From Notospermus geniculatus (taxonomy: Eukaryota; Nemertea; Pilidiophora; Heteronemertea; Lineidae), in assembly GCA_002633025.1 (NCBI GenBank), contig NMRB01000852.1:1-64000 (forward strand): a DNA stretch of 64,000 nucleotides, read 5' to 3'. Positions 1 through 13,103 of the stretch are shown one piece after another. The position numbers and the translations under genes were made by a program. Numbering within the stretch: the stretch's first letter is position 1; each line of letters opens with the position of its first letter. The notes below the pieces were generated by a model that was given only the letters and a program-made list of their open reading frames with translations, was not told where the DNA came from and searched no databases.

Positions 1-641
1 GGATCAATCGTAACTGAAACAAGGTTGGACAGGTTGACTTTTCCTTGATTTACCGTCCTGTGGCGACGTACACCACCCTTCTTTCCCCTCCTAGTGTTCG
101 TCCTTCTGAATATACCACAGTCTCTAAGTGTTGCTTCAACACTATCTAGGATAGGCACTATCTAGAATAGGATAGGCCTAGGCCACTGCACACATTCACT
201 CTGCATAAGACACATGACTGCCTCCTCTTGTCTGTGTACAGCCTGGTGTATGTAGTGCTTTCAGTCCAATGTGCATTAAAGCACAATGGGTTCAGGTCGA
301 TATCTGGGCAGTAGTGGAGTACAAAGCACACTAAAATCACTGGAATCACTGCTCCGGTTCCCATTTCAAAAGTGCCATTCCAGTCCCTGAATATTCACTC
401 AAAGAATTTTGATGGCAAGTCCAAGCAAGAAATTCTTTTAACTTGAAAATTTAGGGAAATTTTGTAGACCAGGGAGCAGCCCATACAGCGCGTCACCTGA
501 CCTGACTTTGTGCAGCGATTACTGTGGTGAGAGGCTGGAGATAAGGACTGGAAATGTTGGTTTGACTGGATTTGATTCCTTTTGAACCTCGGCTGCAGGT
601 AAAGAGGAGCACTGTAATGAGGTTACTAAATCTAATTTCAG
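1..641. other. non-coding; probably upstream intron of the left-edge gene
   Basis: I found no open exon with good splice sites here. A short imperfect repeat (actatctagNatagg) sits at about 144-175, next to a TAGGCCTA word. Because the exon at 642 opens in phase 0 after a clear acceptor, this stretch is most simply the 3' part of an intron, but that is inference. Confidence 0.4.
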
Positions 642-763
642 GAATATATTGTGCGTCAGAGAACTGTGTCTGTGGATGTTGATTCCAAAGGTAGAAGTTG
701 TAAAGAGAGGATGATGAACGTTTTATGTGAAGAGAAGTTGCTGGCGGATGCTCTAAGCAAAAG
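642..763 (+). CDS. internal exon of an unidentified gene (exon n-2)
   Basis: The exon follows an acceptor (tctaatttcag) and ends at an AAG|gtacaa donor. It is open throughout in phase 0, 40 codons plus two bases, starting EYIVRQRTV and ending LLADALSK. The two leftover bases (AG) join the first base of the exon at 1311 to make an Arg codon, so the phases agree. The peptide is charged and probably helical, with no signal peptide or membrane segment. I do not recognise the family. The upstream exons must lie left of the window or were missed. Confidence 0.55.
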
Positions 764-777
764 GTACAATTAACCCC

Positions 778-822
778 ATCCCCATCCCCATCCCCACCCC
801 ACCCTGACCCTACCCCAACTGA
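778..822. repeat. C-rich simple repeat (CCCCAT)n
   Basis: A short run of ccccat units grades into other C-rich sequence just after the donor at 763, inside the intron of the left-edge gene. Confidence 0.8.
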
Positions 823-1310
823 CGGAGCCTTGTCTGGACATTATAGAGTATGTAAGCAACATACCTAAGTCAAACAGAAAGTGACATTTGGCCAAATCAC
901 TTAATCACTCTGATGCGAATACATTGTCGCTTTGTTCTTCTGACCTATTCCCAATCCATTGACCTATTGGACCCAGGTGTACCGTCTATATTTATAGCTT
1001 GTCTCTGTAAAATGATCTGTATTATGGACATATTGATGACCATTGGATCAATTTCGCACTCTATGTACAAATACCAAAGGTCCTGCAAAGAATTACCACC
1101 ATCAGAATCGATATGTCCATGTCCCCTGCCGCCCCAGGATTATTTTACTATTGATTCAATGATGAGTTGTGGGATGATGTCCTTGACATCCTGACTTAGC
1201 ATCTACAAAAGATTTTTAAGGAGTTACAATGTTTTCCAACCTCACGTTCCCTAGGAACAAAATGACCTACTTATGAATATGAATGATTTTGATTCTAATC
1301 TTTTTTTCAG

Positions 1311-1400
1311 GTTCCAAAATTTTGAAACAAGTGAATGCACTTCAAAGGAGGATTTGAAAGATATCTTTTGTACTGCTGGATTAGAAAACATATTTGATAG
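1311..1400 (+). CDS. internal exon of an unidentified gene (exon n-1)
   Basis: A strong acceptor (a polypyrimidine run ending tttttttcag) precedes a 90-bp exon that ends GATAG|gtatgt, a consensus donor. In the frame set by the previous exon it reads FQNFETSECTSKEDLKDIF and then CTAGLENIFD, with no stop. The segment SKEDLKDIFCTAGLENI looks like an amphipathic helix. It is faintly like the C-terminal T..EL..LF..AGL stretch of METTL2/6/8-type methyltransferases, but the following sequence does not match that family, so I do not assign it. The matching phase on both sides is the main evidence that this is a true exon. Confidence 0.6.
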
Positions 1401-1496
1401 GTATGTCAGCTGCTTGTACTCTAGATAACAAAGGTGAGACGGATACTGTGGAGGGGGATAAGACTGTGGACTTCAATTCTTGTTTCTTTTCTTTAG

Positions 1497-1790
1497 TATA
1501 GGTGGCACCTCTGTACTATTTATTGAGATTGCTACTCAGAATTCATGGGTGTGTGAGATTGGAAATAAAACTTGAAATGAGGTAGCACACATTAGGTTTT
1601 AGCCCCCAGGCAGATGATCTCTCACTCAGATATTGATATGTGTGCAAAAAACCAGCTTAAGACATGCTCTGCATAATGTAACCATCTAGCCCTAAATCCT
1701 GATTGTACATAGGCCTTTTGTCAAATTGTTTGGCAATGTTGTACCCCGGTGCCTTAATAAATCTGAAATAAATTTTATCAAAAATAGATA
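1497..1790 (+). CDS. probable terminal exon with stop, 3' UTR and poly(A) signals
   Basis: An acceptor (tcttttctttag) at 1491-1496 opens an exon whose first base completes the split codon left by the exon ending at 1400, giving Ser. The frame then reads IGGTSVLFIEIATQ and NSWVCEIGNKT before a TGA at 1573-1575. Two AATAAA signals follow at 1756-1761 and 1767-1772, so transcription probably ends near 1790. The coding part is short and unrecognised, and another acceptor could be used instead. The combination of phase, stop and tandem poly(A) signals makes it plausible. Confidence 0.45.
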
Positions 1791-3359
1791 AGCGAGCGAT
1801 AGACTTTTTCTCTTCATTTTATTTCACTTCTAATCTAAGATTGAATAAAGAATGCCACGTCGGCCTAGCTCTTCCAGCTGTCAACAGTAAATTACCCAAG
1901 CTTGGAGAATATACTAGAAACGGAGAGAACTGGAGGGCCCCGGAAAGACTGCTACCACAACCTTGCAGGCGATAGGTGTGGCTGTTTCCACCGCCATGAT
2001 AAACTCCCCCGGCCATGACTGCCTGCCACAATCTGAAACCAACGTTGGCTTGAACATAGAGCCAAAGAGCAGAATTGTTCACTGATGCACATTTCCCTCT
2101 GTCTCAGCCCGAGATTCAGGTCATTTCACTCCGTTCTGTTGCCTCCCTCACCAAGATAAGCAGAGGATGGAGATGTCTTCAAGACCGTTTTAAGAGAATG
2201 TCTAGGTTTTGGTTCAGCAGTAAACAGGGACCATGTGCCTCTCACTCAGGGTTTTGACGTCAACGACTTGATAATCATGGAGAAATCAACGTTACTTTCT
2301 CTCTCCCTCTCCCATAAAAAAGACAATCCGTTCCTCGTTTTTTTCAACCTCTGGTGAAAAGGTCTAGTTCATGTTCATCTTCTCATTCAACACAGTTCAA
2401 AAGATGGGGTAGGATTTAAACCATTCTTCTTGGAGAAGCATTCAAAGGATCCTACCAAAATATCATGACCTCTATTGTCTGACGTCTTTTACGAAATACA
2501 AGAGGAAAAAATTGTTTCTAGCCTTTTGCATATTGAGTTCTTACAGAGAAGTTCATAGGGTGTTGTTGTGCCAAACTACGTACATCTGGGAGTCTGAAGA
2601 TTCTAAGGTCAAAGGGAGTAAAACTTTACCCTTTGGTCAAAATGATTCTTCTGAATTCCGTTGCCGTCAAAGACGTCTATTGTGCGAGAGTAATCCATGA
2701 ACACGATGTTCTTTTTCCATCCCTTACAATTCTTATCTTTAAAATGCCAACGGGCCACAAAGGCAATTAACCTTGTATAATCCTGTCCTATTCTGGACTT
2801 TCAAACGACATTTTTACGCCTATTCTTGCCCTCCAGGCCAGCAATACCATCATCCAGTCCTTTAAAAACTATATATCAGTTAAAGGTAAGTCCTCGAAAA
2901 ATGTCAAATGTCCACAAGCAAGAGAGAACTTCACGATCGTACGCTATTGGTAAAGGTTGAAGTGAGATGTCTTTCGTCAGTTCTGACGTACGTGACTCCT
3001 ACATTCAAACGATGAACGAAACTAATGCTAAGAGCTACATCATAACGGCTGTTTCTGACGGTCTTTTTCTTCTTGTAACAGGTTCAGCTGGAGGAAAATT
3101 TCTTCCAAACCTATTTTAATTTCAAGATTGATATTTTCACTGCTCAGTGGGGGCCGAAATTTCATGGGCGTTTAAGGTTACCAGCGACGATTAGGGCCTA
3201 CGCAGTGACGGGTCTGGCATGAGTTAGTGCACAACTGACCTCATATCTCACCCTGCAGAGGTGCGAATGGGATGGTGAACTGAACCAACGCGTGAAGATT
3301 GAAGCCAATCTAATCGCCACCCTACATAGCCTATGCACCTGAGAGATGGTAAAGGCCAG
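1791..3359. other. no gene seen
   Basis: This is intergenic sequence downstream of the left-edge gene. Short frames occur on both strands (for example 1819-2082 and 2512-2700) but none has splice support, repetition or a recognisable motif. Confidence 0.5.
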
Positions 3360-4060
3360 GGGCCATATGCATAAAACTTCCTTAAGTTAAGTGTAAAACT
3401 TACCCTTAAAGTCTAAGGATTTCACTTTACCAAGTGCCATACTTAAGGTGTATGCATAAAACAAGCTAAGGGCATACTCAGCTAAGGGCAACCCTTAACT
3501 AAAGTATTTCCAGGAATTGTGGTGTCAGCCAATGAAATTTCAGTATTCCAAGGGGTTTCCCAGATTTCTTGAGTGTTATACTTAAGGAAGGTTTCTCAAA
3601 TGTAGGCTGCATGTACATGAACATGACTGCAGGCAATGCTGTAATGGATATTTTAGTATGTTTGGAACTGTGTAAAATGGCTATTAACGGTGGAAAACAA
3701 AAAAAGAGGTTACCAAATTGGTAGGACAGAAAGAGGATACATGTCTGTCAAATCAAAATCCTTGGCACAGTTCAACGTTATCCCACCCTAGCCTATCACA
3801 TAATTTCCCCGGCCTATTTGGCTAGCATGCATTAAAAAACAGCATGGATAGCATATTCCAACCTGTGCCTGCCACAACTGTGAAGTTAAGGAGTCAGTTA
3901 AGGGAACTGTCACCACACTTAGAGTTAAGGGTGATTTTGAGGCTTTCACTATTCCAAAGTAGCTTTCTGCATCTCCCTTAAGTTAAGATTTCCACTTTAG
4001 TGGTGGTTTGAGGGAATCCCTTGGGATTTTCATACTTAAGTAGTTTTATGCATATGGCCC
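3360..4060. mobile_element. 701-bp non-autonomous DNA transposon with long TIRs
   Basis: The left end begins GGGCCATATGCATAAAACT and the right end is its reverse complement (about 19 bp before the arms diverge). Both flanks carry CAG, which fits a 3-bp target-site duplication. The interior repeats ATGCATAAAAC and CTTAAG words near both ends. It has no transposase frame. A 3-bp target duplication and GC-starting ends suggest a PIF/Harbinger-like element, but that class call is inference. Confidence 0.75.
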
Positions 4061-4594
4061 CAGGCCTCTCTGACCTGCTCCATTGACATTTGACAATCTG
4101 ATTTCGATCCCCACCCATGCTACACCGATGCTAGAAACCAAACATGAGACATGAGGCGTTAACCAATTTTCCCCTGATAGCCATTCCGCAAACCGATGCC
4201 GTTTTGATCCAGGTGTACAAATTTACTGAAATTTTCTCCAATATTTTCTCTTGTCTCCACCCACGTCTGCCATTACGGAGCTCAGCATCTCAAGTTAATC
4301 TAATCACAACATACCAGTGCCAATTGAGAGTTTGTACCAATTGGATTATGAAATGTGGGAGGGTGTCGTCTTCTCCTAATTTTGTTATTCCTTTCATGTT
4401 GTTTTTTTTTGCTTTGAACTTTGCCCCTTCAAATTGTCAAATGGAATCAGAGAAACAATCTCACTTCCTGCGGTCTGACTCTGTGTCTATTCATTATTAC
4501 AAAGCTGTTTAATTGCGACAAGTCATACAGACATTTAAGGATCTACAGCACCTAGGCCTAGGCCCTAATCTTGGATAGCTTATGCAATGAACAA
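4061..4594. other. no gene seen
   Basis: There is a 122-codon plus-strand frame (4144-4512) but it has no splice signals or recognisable motif, and includes a T-rich hydrophobic run. I treat it as chance. Confidence 0.4.
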
Positions 4595-4788
4595 TGAGAG
4601 ACTTCTTTACTGCCGTTAGAGGTCGTTAGCGGTCCTCCTAGAAGGTCACAAAATTTGACGTCACCGACGAAAGCCATGGCGTCCACGTCATTACGGATGA
4701 CGTTCTACGCACACTTCTCTGACGTCAATTTCATAGCGTTCTCGGACCGCTAACTAGTGGTGGCCTCTAACGACGGGAAAGTCTCCCA
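4595..4788. mobile_element. MITE family A, copy 1 (194 bp)
   Basis: The ends are inverted: the left reads TGAGAGACTTCTTTACTGCC and the right ends AAAGTCTCCCA, with CGTTAGAGGnCG and CCTCTAACG just inside. Relatives occur at 28525-28707 and 34058-34204. The interior carries two exact TGACGTCA palindromes (4656-4663 and 4720-4727). It has no coding capacity. A target-site duplication is not clear. Confidence 0.8.
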
Positions 4789-7700
4789 TTTTATTTGTAT
4801 GCCGTCCATCATCTCACCACGAATTCTTTTCATCATGTTCAACATACCACCAAGCCATAGAAGATAGTTGGATGTTAATTTTTTTCAAAAAAGTATCGCT
4901 ATTGCTGGAAGCCATGCAGATGTGACATCTTGACATTTGCCGTCAATGCTCTTCTTCTCCACCCCTCGCAGCCTCCCATGAATTCCTCTTCTCTGATTGC
5001 GAAGGATTCTTGCCCGTCTGACCTTTTAGGGAAGGAGATAATTGCTGACGGGGTACGAGTTCAGAGCATCGTAGCCTAGCATGCGTGACTGGCAAGGTAA
5101 TTGGAGGAAACTCTTTCCATTGTCGCCACTCAGAATCTCCTTGTCCATGTATTTCTATACCTAACGGTATCGTGAGTCCTCCATCATCCAAACGCCCAGT
5201 TTCACATAAGCATTCCAAAGTCTGCATTGCCTGTGGGCCCTCCAAACCATACTGCATCATCAAGCTCAAGCCACTTTTGATAAATAGCCTTTTTTTGACC
5301 AGCATCGTGCATTAGCAAAGATGCAGCCTCTGCAGCAATGAAATCGGATATCGAGTGGTGGAACCTCTATGATGGCTCCAGCCCTTTTCTTAGCCACTCA
5401 GATCAGTGTTTCTGGTGCAGTCCATTATGTTATCTCCATCCTATTCAACCTTGCCATTTCCTCCAAAGTACCACTCTTCAACCCTGCCCTTTCAAATCCT
5501 GACAGAGGCACGACCAGAGAAAAGCAGATATGGGAACACTTGCTTCTGGAGTGTGCTCAGACTTCCAAACTCTTTCTCAAGTCTCTGGCTTCGATTGGAA
5601 CGTCTCTGTTCAGTGCTGCCACCTTTTAATTGTGTGGTTAAACCATATTATCGATACAGTTCTCATATTTATCCTCGAATCACAAATATAACTTTCCCAG
5701 CTGACATTTCATATTGTCACTCTGCTGATGACGTTTGTAATGCTGCAGGAATACACTCATTAAAGGTCACCACCAATACAAGAAGGAGTCTGGTACTTTC
5801 CAAGGTTCCTATTTATCCTGCTGACGTATGTATCTTTGTCCATGAGAGAACGGCTGGAAATTGTTCCCAAAAGCCCAGGGGCGTTTACGTAACCATGAGT
5901 CTATTATTGTCCAAGTAGCTCCTCCAGTTTTAGCATGCCTACTTCTGCATGTCATAATCCTGACAGTTTTCACACTTTGCAGAATAAACCTTGGTCGAAA
6001 AAGTTTGGACTTTTTCCTGCTTTTCTTTGATGGCACTGGGCGTATTATACCACTATAGTCCATCATGAATTATTGCAGTACCAGTATTGTTGTTTACAAT
6101 CCTGATGTTATTTGCTCATAATGTTTTTCTGGACAAGCAGTGACATTTCAACCAAAATATGCAGTAAACAAATTCATAATAGTATGAACTCAACATACGA
6201 AAGAAGTCTGGAATTGAAAGGCAGTCGAACATGTCAAAAGCTTAGCTTATGCCATATCCACGAAGGGCACCGGCCCGTAAATAGCCTATCTACCTGTGAT
6301 GTGGTGAAATTCGCAATATCTTCCCTCTGTCACAAATGTTCCACTTTGTTTCTTTTGATATCCAGAAAAATGGTCACGTATTCTGACATTTCGACTCTAA
6401 ACTTTACAGAATATGTTGACAACTAGGAATAAATCCATCATGGGGTTACAAATACCAGAGCGGGGGCCATCTTCACCACGGGCCGTCTTTTAATGTTCGC
6501 TTCAAAAGGAGAAAAAACAAGCCTTTCCATCTCGTCCCACCCATACTGGTCTTCTCGGCATTAACAGTTTGTTTGATATTGACGATGTCTGACATGTCTT
6601 CTTGTACTTAGTAACACTGAAAATATGCCAACTAACACCTGCCTTTTACTGAAGAAAGAGAATTTTTTGTCCCTTTAGGTAAATAAGATGAACTTGTTGT
6701 CCATCTCGATGTATTGGAGAATGCCCCAGACCCGAGTTTTTACATCCAAACATTATCGCCAGCTACCTATACCAACATGTTTACAGTCCAGAGTGTTTGT
6801 TGCTTTTCTATACGATTTTCTGACCTATCATTCCTTTGGTATTTGGTTTTTTAATACTTATGCATACCACTACAATATGACATCCCATTAAACAAAAAAC
6901 CACCTGCAATGATATTGGTATCAACATTCAGAGACATTTGGATATTAATTTCTAATATTTACAATGATTCATCGGATTAAAAAGCAAGGTTACATTTTTT
7001 CTTCCTCTGCAAAATATCGGTATCATTTGACTCAATAAACCATGATTGTAATGCTTCAGCCACCTTTCCTCTCTCTTGATCAAATAAACGAGGGATTTTG
7101 TTTAGAGACTGCCAGGATTCCCCCGGTTGACATGCGTCATCAGAAACAAACCTGGGGATATCCCTTTGACCTTTCTTTGATCTGTCACATGATGACGTCA
7201 ACCCGGGGATATCACCAATATCCCGACCCTCGGAAAATCTATGGATATAAACCTCTCATATTCAACTTGATCTTTGCCATTAATGTGTTTTAATGGTTTA
7301 AAATATTTCAAAAATACTTCGTGACAAATCTAATACTTTGTACATTTTATATATGACACATGTAGGCCTACATGATCTTGCAAAACACAAGTGAGATTGT
7401 GATCGCAATTCTAGGTTGTTGATGTCTCATTTCTGTCACAGACTGAAATCATCGGATTAGTTTTTCTCCAACATTTCAACAAACCTCTACTCTACCTCCT
7501 GACCTTTTCTTTGATAATCAAAGTAACATTTTGAAATTCGTGTTTTGGTAATATCGCCACGGGCTGCTGATGTTGACATGAGAGAACATCAATCCCGGTT
7601 TTTTTTCCTGTTCAAGTGATCTGCTCTACCAGCTCCCTAGGAAAGGTTAGATGGTGTTAGCAATCATACCTTCTTTGGCTTGCTGCAGAATCACATCATC

Positions 7701-8396
7701 AATCCCCCTGATTAAATACAGTCATACAAAGAATAAACAATGTATATCAATACAAGAAACGTCTCTCTGAGGTAGAGATTCGGGTCTGATGTTGCTTTGA
7801 TATATAGGTGCATAGGATACAGCTTCATGTCAATTTTATTCCTTACTGATTGGCATTTAAGCGACATTTTGCGCCATGAATTGCATACCACCATCCCTGA
7901 GGCTATCACCTACGAAAACCCTATTACTTGGATACCCAGAAAATGTCAAGAGGCGACAAGGGACTGAGTTTAAACAAACACACCCACATGCAGACCTCCA
8001 ATAAGCGTTTCTTTCTGTTTATCCCCGTTCTGAACTAAATGTTCCGATTATAATCGTTCTTTCTAGTTAAGTCTGCAAAGCGCAGATTCCCCTCCAGTAG
8101 TTTACCACTTTTTAACCCCTCCTTTCCCACCCACTCAGTAGGTCAATAAGTACAACACGATTGTTCAACGTTACACCTTAGAAAGGCTTGCTGATTTTTC
8201 ACTATCATTGCCTGCAGTTTCACACTCAATGCTTTTTGTTGGTGTAATCCAAAAGCGAAGGGACTAGCAATCATCAGGCAAGCTGGTGTCAGATCGTTAC
8301 TTTTTCTTGGGTACTGTACGCATGCGTTGATATTTATCACTGGAAGCACTGTGTTTATCATGTTATGCTCCATTGTTGCCAATTAGACAAAAGGAG
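4789..8396. other. no recognisable gene; long mixed open frames at 4.94-6.07 kb
   Basis: Between 4943 and 6066 several frames stay open on both strands (120 codons minus, 170 codons plus). One minus frame carries a protein-like run beginning SDFIAAEAASLLMHDAGQ at about 5350. The frame changes repeatedly and splice sites are not obvious, so this could be a decayed gene or chance. A small palindrome with CCCCGGTTGAC arms lies at about 7122-7206. The rest is featureless AT-rich sequence. Confidence 0.35.
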
Positions 8397-8580
8397 GAGA
8401 AATATAACGTCTAAAGAGTACCAAAAATGGATGAGAAATAAGGGTTTAAAGAGTATCAAAAAATGGATGAGGATGAGATATAAGGGTCTAAATAGAACCA
8501 AATAGTGGATAAGAAATAAGGGACTAAAGAGAATCCCAATATAGATGAGAAATAAGGGTCTAAAGAGTAGGCCTATACCA
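8397..8580. repeat. 36-bp tandem repeat, five copies
   Basis: Five units of about 36 bp share the core gagaaataagggtctaaag. The second unit has a 6-bp internal gaggat expansion and the last runs into a TAGGCCTA word. Every frame contains stops, so it is a minisatellite and not a repeat protein. Confidence 0.85.
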
Positions 8581-11500
8581 AACGATAAACTATTGTGATT
8601 GATGCAGAGAAAAAAGGGGACTGACCTTCAATTCGAAGATCGATCATGTCAAAGTCAAACTGGTTACTGTATCAGTTTCGAGTAAATACCAGGATAATTT
8701 GTCAGCCCACACTGAGCAAACCAATGGTTGTTTCTGTATGTTCTATTGTAGTGTAAATGTCATGGAGTTTGCTATGGGTCTGGTAGAAAAAAGATCTCGA
8801 TTTAGGCCTTTTGGTGTAGATCTACAGCATTACAAAGACTTAGAGTTATATAGTTGCCTTTTGTAATTGAAGATCTTTTTAAAAAAGCAGAATATTTCTT
8901 TACTTTCATGACATTCAGGTTTCACGAAGGCCATTCCTATCGCTGCTTGTACCTTACTGTCAAAGCACAGCTGCTTTAGCAGTGTCATCTTTGCGTGTCG
9001 AGTGAATAAGGTCACTTAACTCCCTTCAAGGGCAACAGATAAAACCTTTGCTATCTGGTAGTTCTCTGCTTGGTTGAGAACAAGATCACGCTGATCATTT
9101 CACCTTTCAAGGGCAAATAGGCAAAGGTCAAGGTCACAGAAAGATGCAGAATGCCTGTCGCCATCTTTTTTCTTCAAAGCATTTTGACTTAAGAGTTTGG
9201 AGCGAAAGTATTTGCGAAAGTATTAGTTTGGAGCGAAAGTATTTGCAGGTGGATTGGTCACAACCAGATATTGCAAAATAGAATGTCTTGTGCTAAAAGG
9301 ATTACCACTACATCTTTCAGCAAGTTTTCAACGTTGCATGTGGCTCTTCTTTGTCCTACGTTGACCTCTCCATATCTACTATCTGAATTTTTAAGATAAC
9401 TCTCTGGCCAATGTTAGTAATGGGATTACATGTACTGATAAATTGTTTATGAAAGTTACATTCTGCCAAGAGAATTCGGAACGTTGATTCTGATTGGTTG
9501 GTTTCGTGGCCTGATTTCAAATTGACCAATCAACAGTTGTCTAGTTCACACATCGGCCTCCCTGTAGTGTACTTTTGACCTTCTGCATGTATTGCACAAC
9601 TGTATTCATGCGATGCTAAACAGGGAGACTCTCACAATATATCACCATGAAAACAATTTTTGCAATCCCATCTATATGAAATCTTTTTCACGAGTTTGTT
9701 CCACTCATCTTATTGTTGTCTGTTCATTATGCCTTGCACTTTGATTCTTTGTCGCTTCATGTATACCTTTTCTATTGCACTGATTGTCACAATGTCACCC
9801 TTTGCCTTATTCCCCGATACATCACTTGGTCTTTATCCCCTCAGCTCTTCATTTCCGGGTCTAGATTGCGTAAAATCACAGAGAAGGTCACGTCGAACCG
9901 AGGGGCGAATATTTCGCAATGACCCTGGATGAGAGGAGCTGGATTTTTCAGGTGCTTTAGAGGAGTTTACAAGGTGGATTAATCAAGTCGTTAGATGCCT
10001 GGAGTATCGTACAAAGCTTGACATTTTGATATGATTCCATTAATCACCCCTCGTTTCCTGATTGTTCATTTAGGCTTCTGGCATGGCTTTTGAGGTCTTT
10101 CTCAACGAATAGAAAGCTACTTTGTGGTGATTTAACTCTTTAGGCTCCATGGCCTTTTTGCATGATGTCATATCACTGAATCCCCTGCTATCAGTACTCT
10201 TCTGGCTCGACTATCAGCCGTCATATCAAGACCGTTTTCTTTCCAGGAGTGTTTTTTTTGCGTCGGAAAGAACCTTATAGCAATCAAAGATGACCTACTG
10301 CCAGCGAAGTTGGCGCTTTGAGAATTCTCGGGATCAGCAACCATCGTAAGATCTGATGACGTCATCAGGAGACCTAAAGTTTTCTCTCACCATCGTTCTT
10401 GTGTCCAGCATGGTCTCTATCCAGGTTAGCAGCTCTCAAGTCCAGGAAAAAGTTGATCGATCACCAGCGAGATGGTAAAAATGACAATCTAAGCACTGCG
10501 TTCATGTCTTCATTTAATCAGACTTACATGATGATGACGTCATTTGTTGGACTTTTTCTCATGAGTTAACACTTCCCTGACATTGTTTAGATGAACCAGA
10601 CAATATGTATGGCCATTGTTTCTGTCAAGAGTAGTTATCAAGAGAATCAGAGGAAGATTTGTAAGTAATCAACCGTCAGTGATGACGTCACGTATTCCAT
10701 CTTCTCTGGTGCTCACTCGTTAGAACTTTCCACTTTCTTCTGTTTGTCGTTATCATGGGCACTGTTACTGGCGTTAGAAAGTAAGTCAAGTGCTATGATA
10801 TGGCCCGGTGCAATAAAAAGCTATCTCAACAATATCCCAGTCGGATCGCAATTCAAACCCAAGAAACTGAGGGCAGAAGCAATAGCATTTCCCCGATATT
10901 ATTTCTCCATAATGTGACGATTCAATTTCAATCCTTCTTTGCCTGGCTCTTTTCCTTGTAGTCTTCATCTGTCGTTTTTATCCAGGGCAATGTTTATGAA
11001 GTCAGTGATGCAGGAACAAGGATCTCCCTGGGAAAGTCGACACTGCCATCATCGACCATGATCTTAGCAATATGACGTCAATGGCGTTAATTATCATGTA
11101 TCGTGCTGCGTTCTTCTCAAATGTGGTTGATCGCCTACACAAAGATTTTGTTTTATACTGGAGGTGCTTGTCGTGGATTGAGCCTTTGATTTTTCTGTTC
11201 TTTTGGTCAATTTGGGCTTTTCCTCTGCTGTCGATGTGGAGGTCTGGCCATCGAAAAAGGAAAGGAGAATTAGTAGTCAGCCATTGAAAGTGTAAGTGAC
11301 AATGATGGATGATCACAGGAACTTGTCATCCAAAGTCGTTGCTGTCTCTGGATTTAATGCTGGAAGATCGGTTGCTGTTCTAATGATGACTGCCTGTGGT
11401 ACATACACGTAAGAAACGAAATCTAGGCCTTATTGACTTGATGTATTTTGCTTCTGAGGTAAAAAATTATATTTCACAAATATACCACAACAGTTCGCCT

Positions 11501-13103
11501 ATCTTTCAAGCAAAATTATTTGTTGACTTACCAATTCAGTTCTGATGTAAAGAATATTGGCCTTGTTCCAAGTCATTACATTTTAATGAAGCTCTGTGTA
11601 TTGTTGACATTGTGAATGTCATTGATGTTGCGTGAACCGATATTTATGAATGAACGTGCGTTGTTGGTTACGTAAAATTGTCGTCATACGCCATCTTAAA
11701 TTCTTGATATCTGAATGAATGGAAAGATTGCGTCGTGGGGACCTACATCGATAACAAAAGAAAATAAATGTGATATTCGGGTGGGTGTTTAAAGGTATAT
11801 GGAGATTTGATGCAGACGGGGATGAAATAAGAGCATTTTTGTTTCATTTAGAAGATGGACGTGGGTGTTCTATATGAGAATCTTTGCTTACGTTCTTTCT
11901 GTTGAGTTATTTTTAGCTTCCTCAAGTGTTCGGTTGAGTTTTTTTGCAAACTTTCGAACAAGTACCACTTTCTTCATTAAAATAACTGCACAGCCTGCTG
12001 TAGTTTTGGCTAGCAATTAGAGATGGTGCAGTGAGGTACTCTGGCCACCCCAAATTCCATAGAGCGATAAAAAAATTTCTGTTGCCTAAAGCTTCTACTA
12101 GACCAATGGAAACGCGGACTTTTTAATGTTAGGGCCTGAATGAATTTCTTCAAATGGCTCACAGCCCATGGTATTTCAGCGAATGAGTGCAGGGTTAGTG
12201 AAAATGGATTCTTGTTCATCTTTTGTGCATTAAGGCAATGGCAGATTTAGTAGTTTACAACCATAGCAAACTGATCATGCAGCCTTCTGTTAGCGGTCTC
12301 GGTGAAGATTTTTTTGCCCAAAAGCTTGTGGTTGGCATAGAATCGACTTGGAAAGTCACCAGTCACCAGAAATCACCAATAGTCTAGGCCATAAATCCAT
12401 AAACCTAGCTGCACACAATAAATTTGAAATATGAGTGTCTGTCAACCGATAACTTACCCATGGGAGTGTACCCTTAATATCCATGGAGAGTCTTGTCTAA
12501 GGTTTCGAGCTTACCTGTGGGGGCGTCGATAATCAGTGAGCTAATATCAGAGTTCACTGGTGGAAATCATGAACATGATAATCAATGGTTTGTTGAGCAA
12601 AGGATACTTGATGAATTGCTCGTCATGTTTTCTTACAGCGAACGCTTGTTGCTGTGAATATGAAAGAACGTCGTGACGTTCCTTCCATGTCAGGCTGGTT
12701 ATTTTATCCTATGATCATATACCAAGTGGTAAACATGTCATTGCTGCACGTGCGGGGTAGAAATGACGTGCAAGTCACTGTCACATCAACATGTTTGTAA
12801 TTCTTGCTAAGTATAACAACAGGAAAACATTTTTATGAAAATTCTGAAAGAATGCTGCATATGATCAGAACAGGAGTAAATACTGTCGAAGCTATATAAA
12901 AAGAGTGAGGAAATCACATGTTGACGTGTAGTTTACCATTTATACAGAAAAGCAAGTAAAACAACCCATATTTCACTTTTCCATGTTGCTTTGACTTTGG
13001 AGTGAAGACTCTTCAGGAAGTGAAGGCTGGTTTACCTTAGTTCCCAGTAAGAAAAGAGATTTAGTCACTGAATCCGCCGAGTAGGCCCTACGAAGCTGCC
13101 ACT
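8581..13103. other. no gene seen; cluster of CRE words
   Basis: No coding exon is supported. A 21-bp unit containing ggagcgaaagtatttgc is duplicated at about 9194-9246. Inverted CCAAT-type words lie at about 9497-9535. Four exact TGACGTCA palindromes fall within 720 bp (10357, 10535, 10683 and 11073), which may mark a regulatory region. Confidence 0.4.

Noticed and set aside
1311-1400. Assignment of the left-edge gene to METTL2/6/8 methyltransferases
   Set aside because: Only a short helix-like stretch resembles the family and the expected downstream motif is absent.
4943-5400. Minus-strand frames with protein-like runs such as SDFIAAEAASLLMH
   Set aside because: The runs switch frame and contain stops upstream; I could not link them by splice sites or name a family. 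A decayed gene is possible but not shown.
5406-5918. 170-codon plus-strand open frame
   Set aside because: It is the longest single frame, but it overlaps several frames on the other strand, has no splice signals or recognisable motif, and its composition changes along its length.
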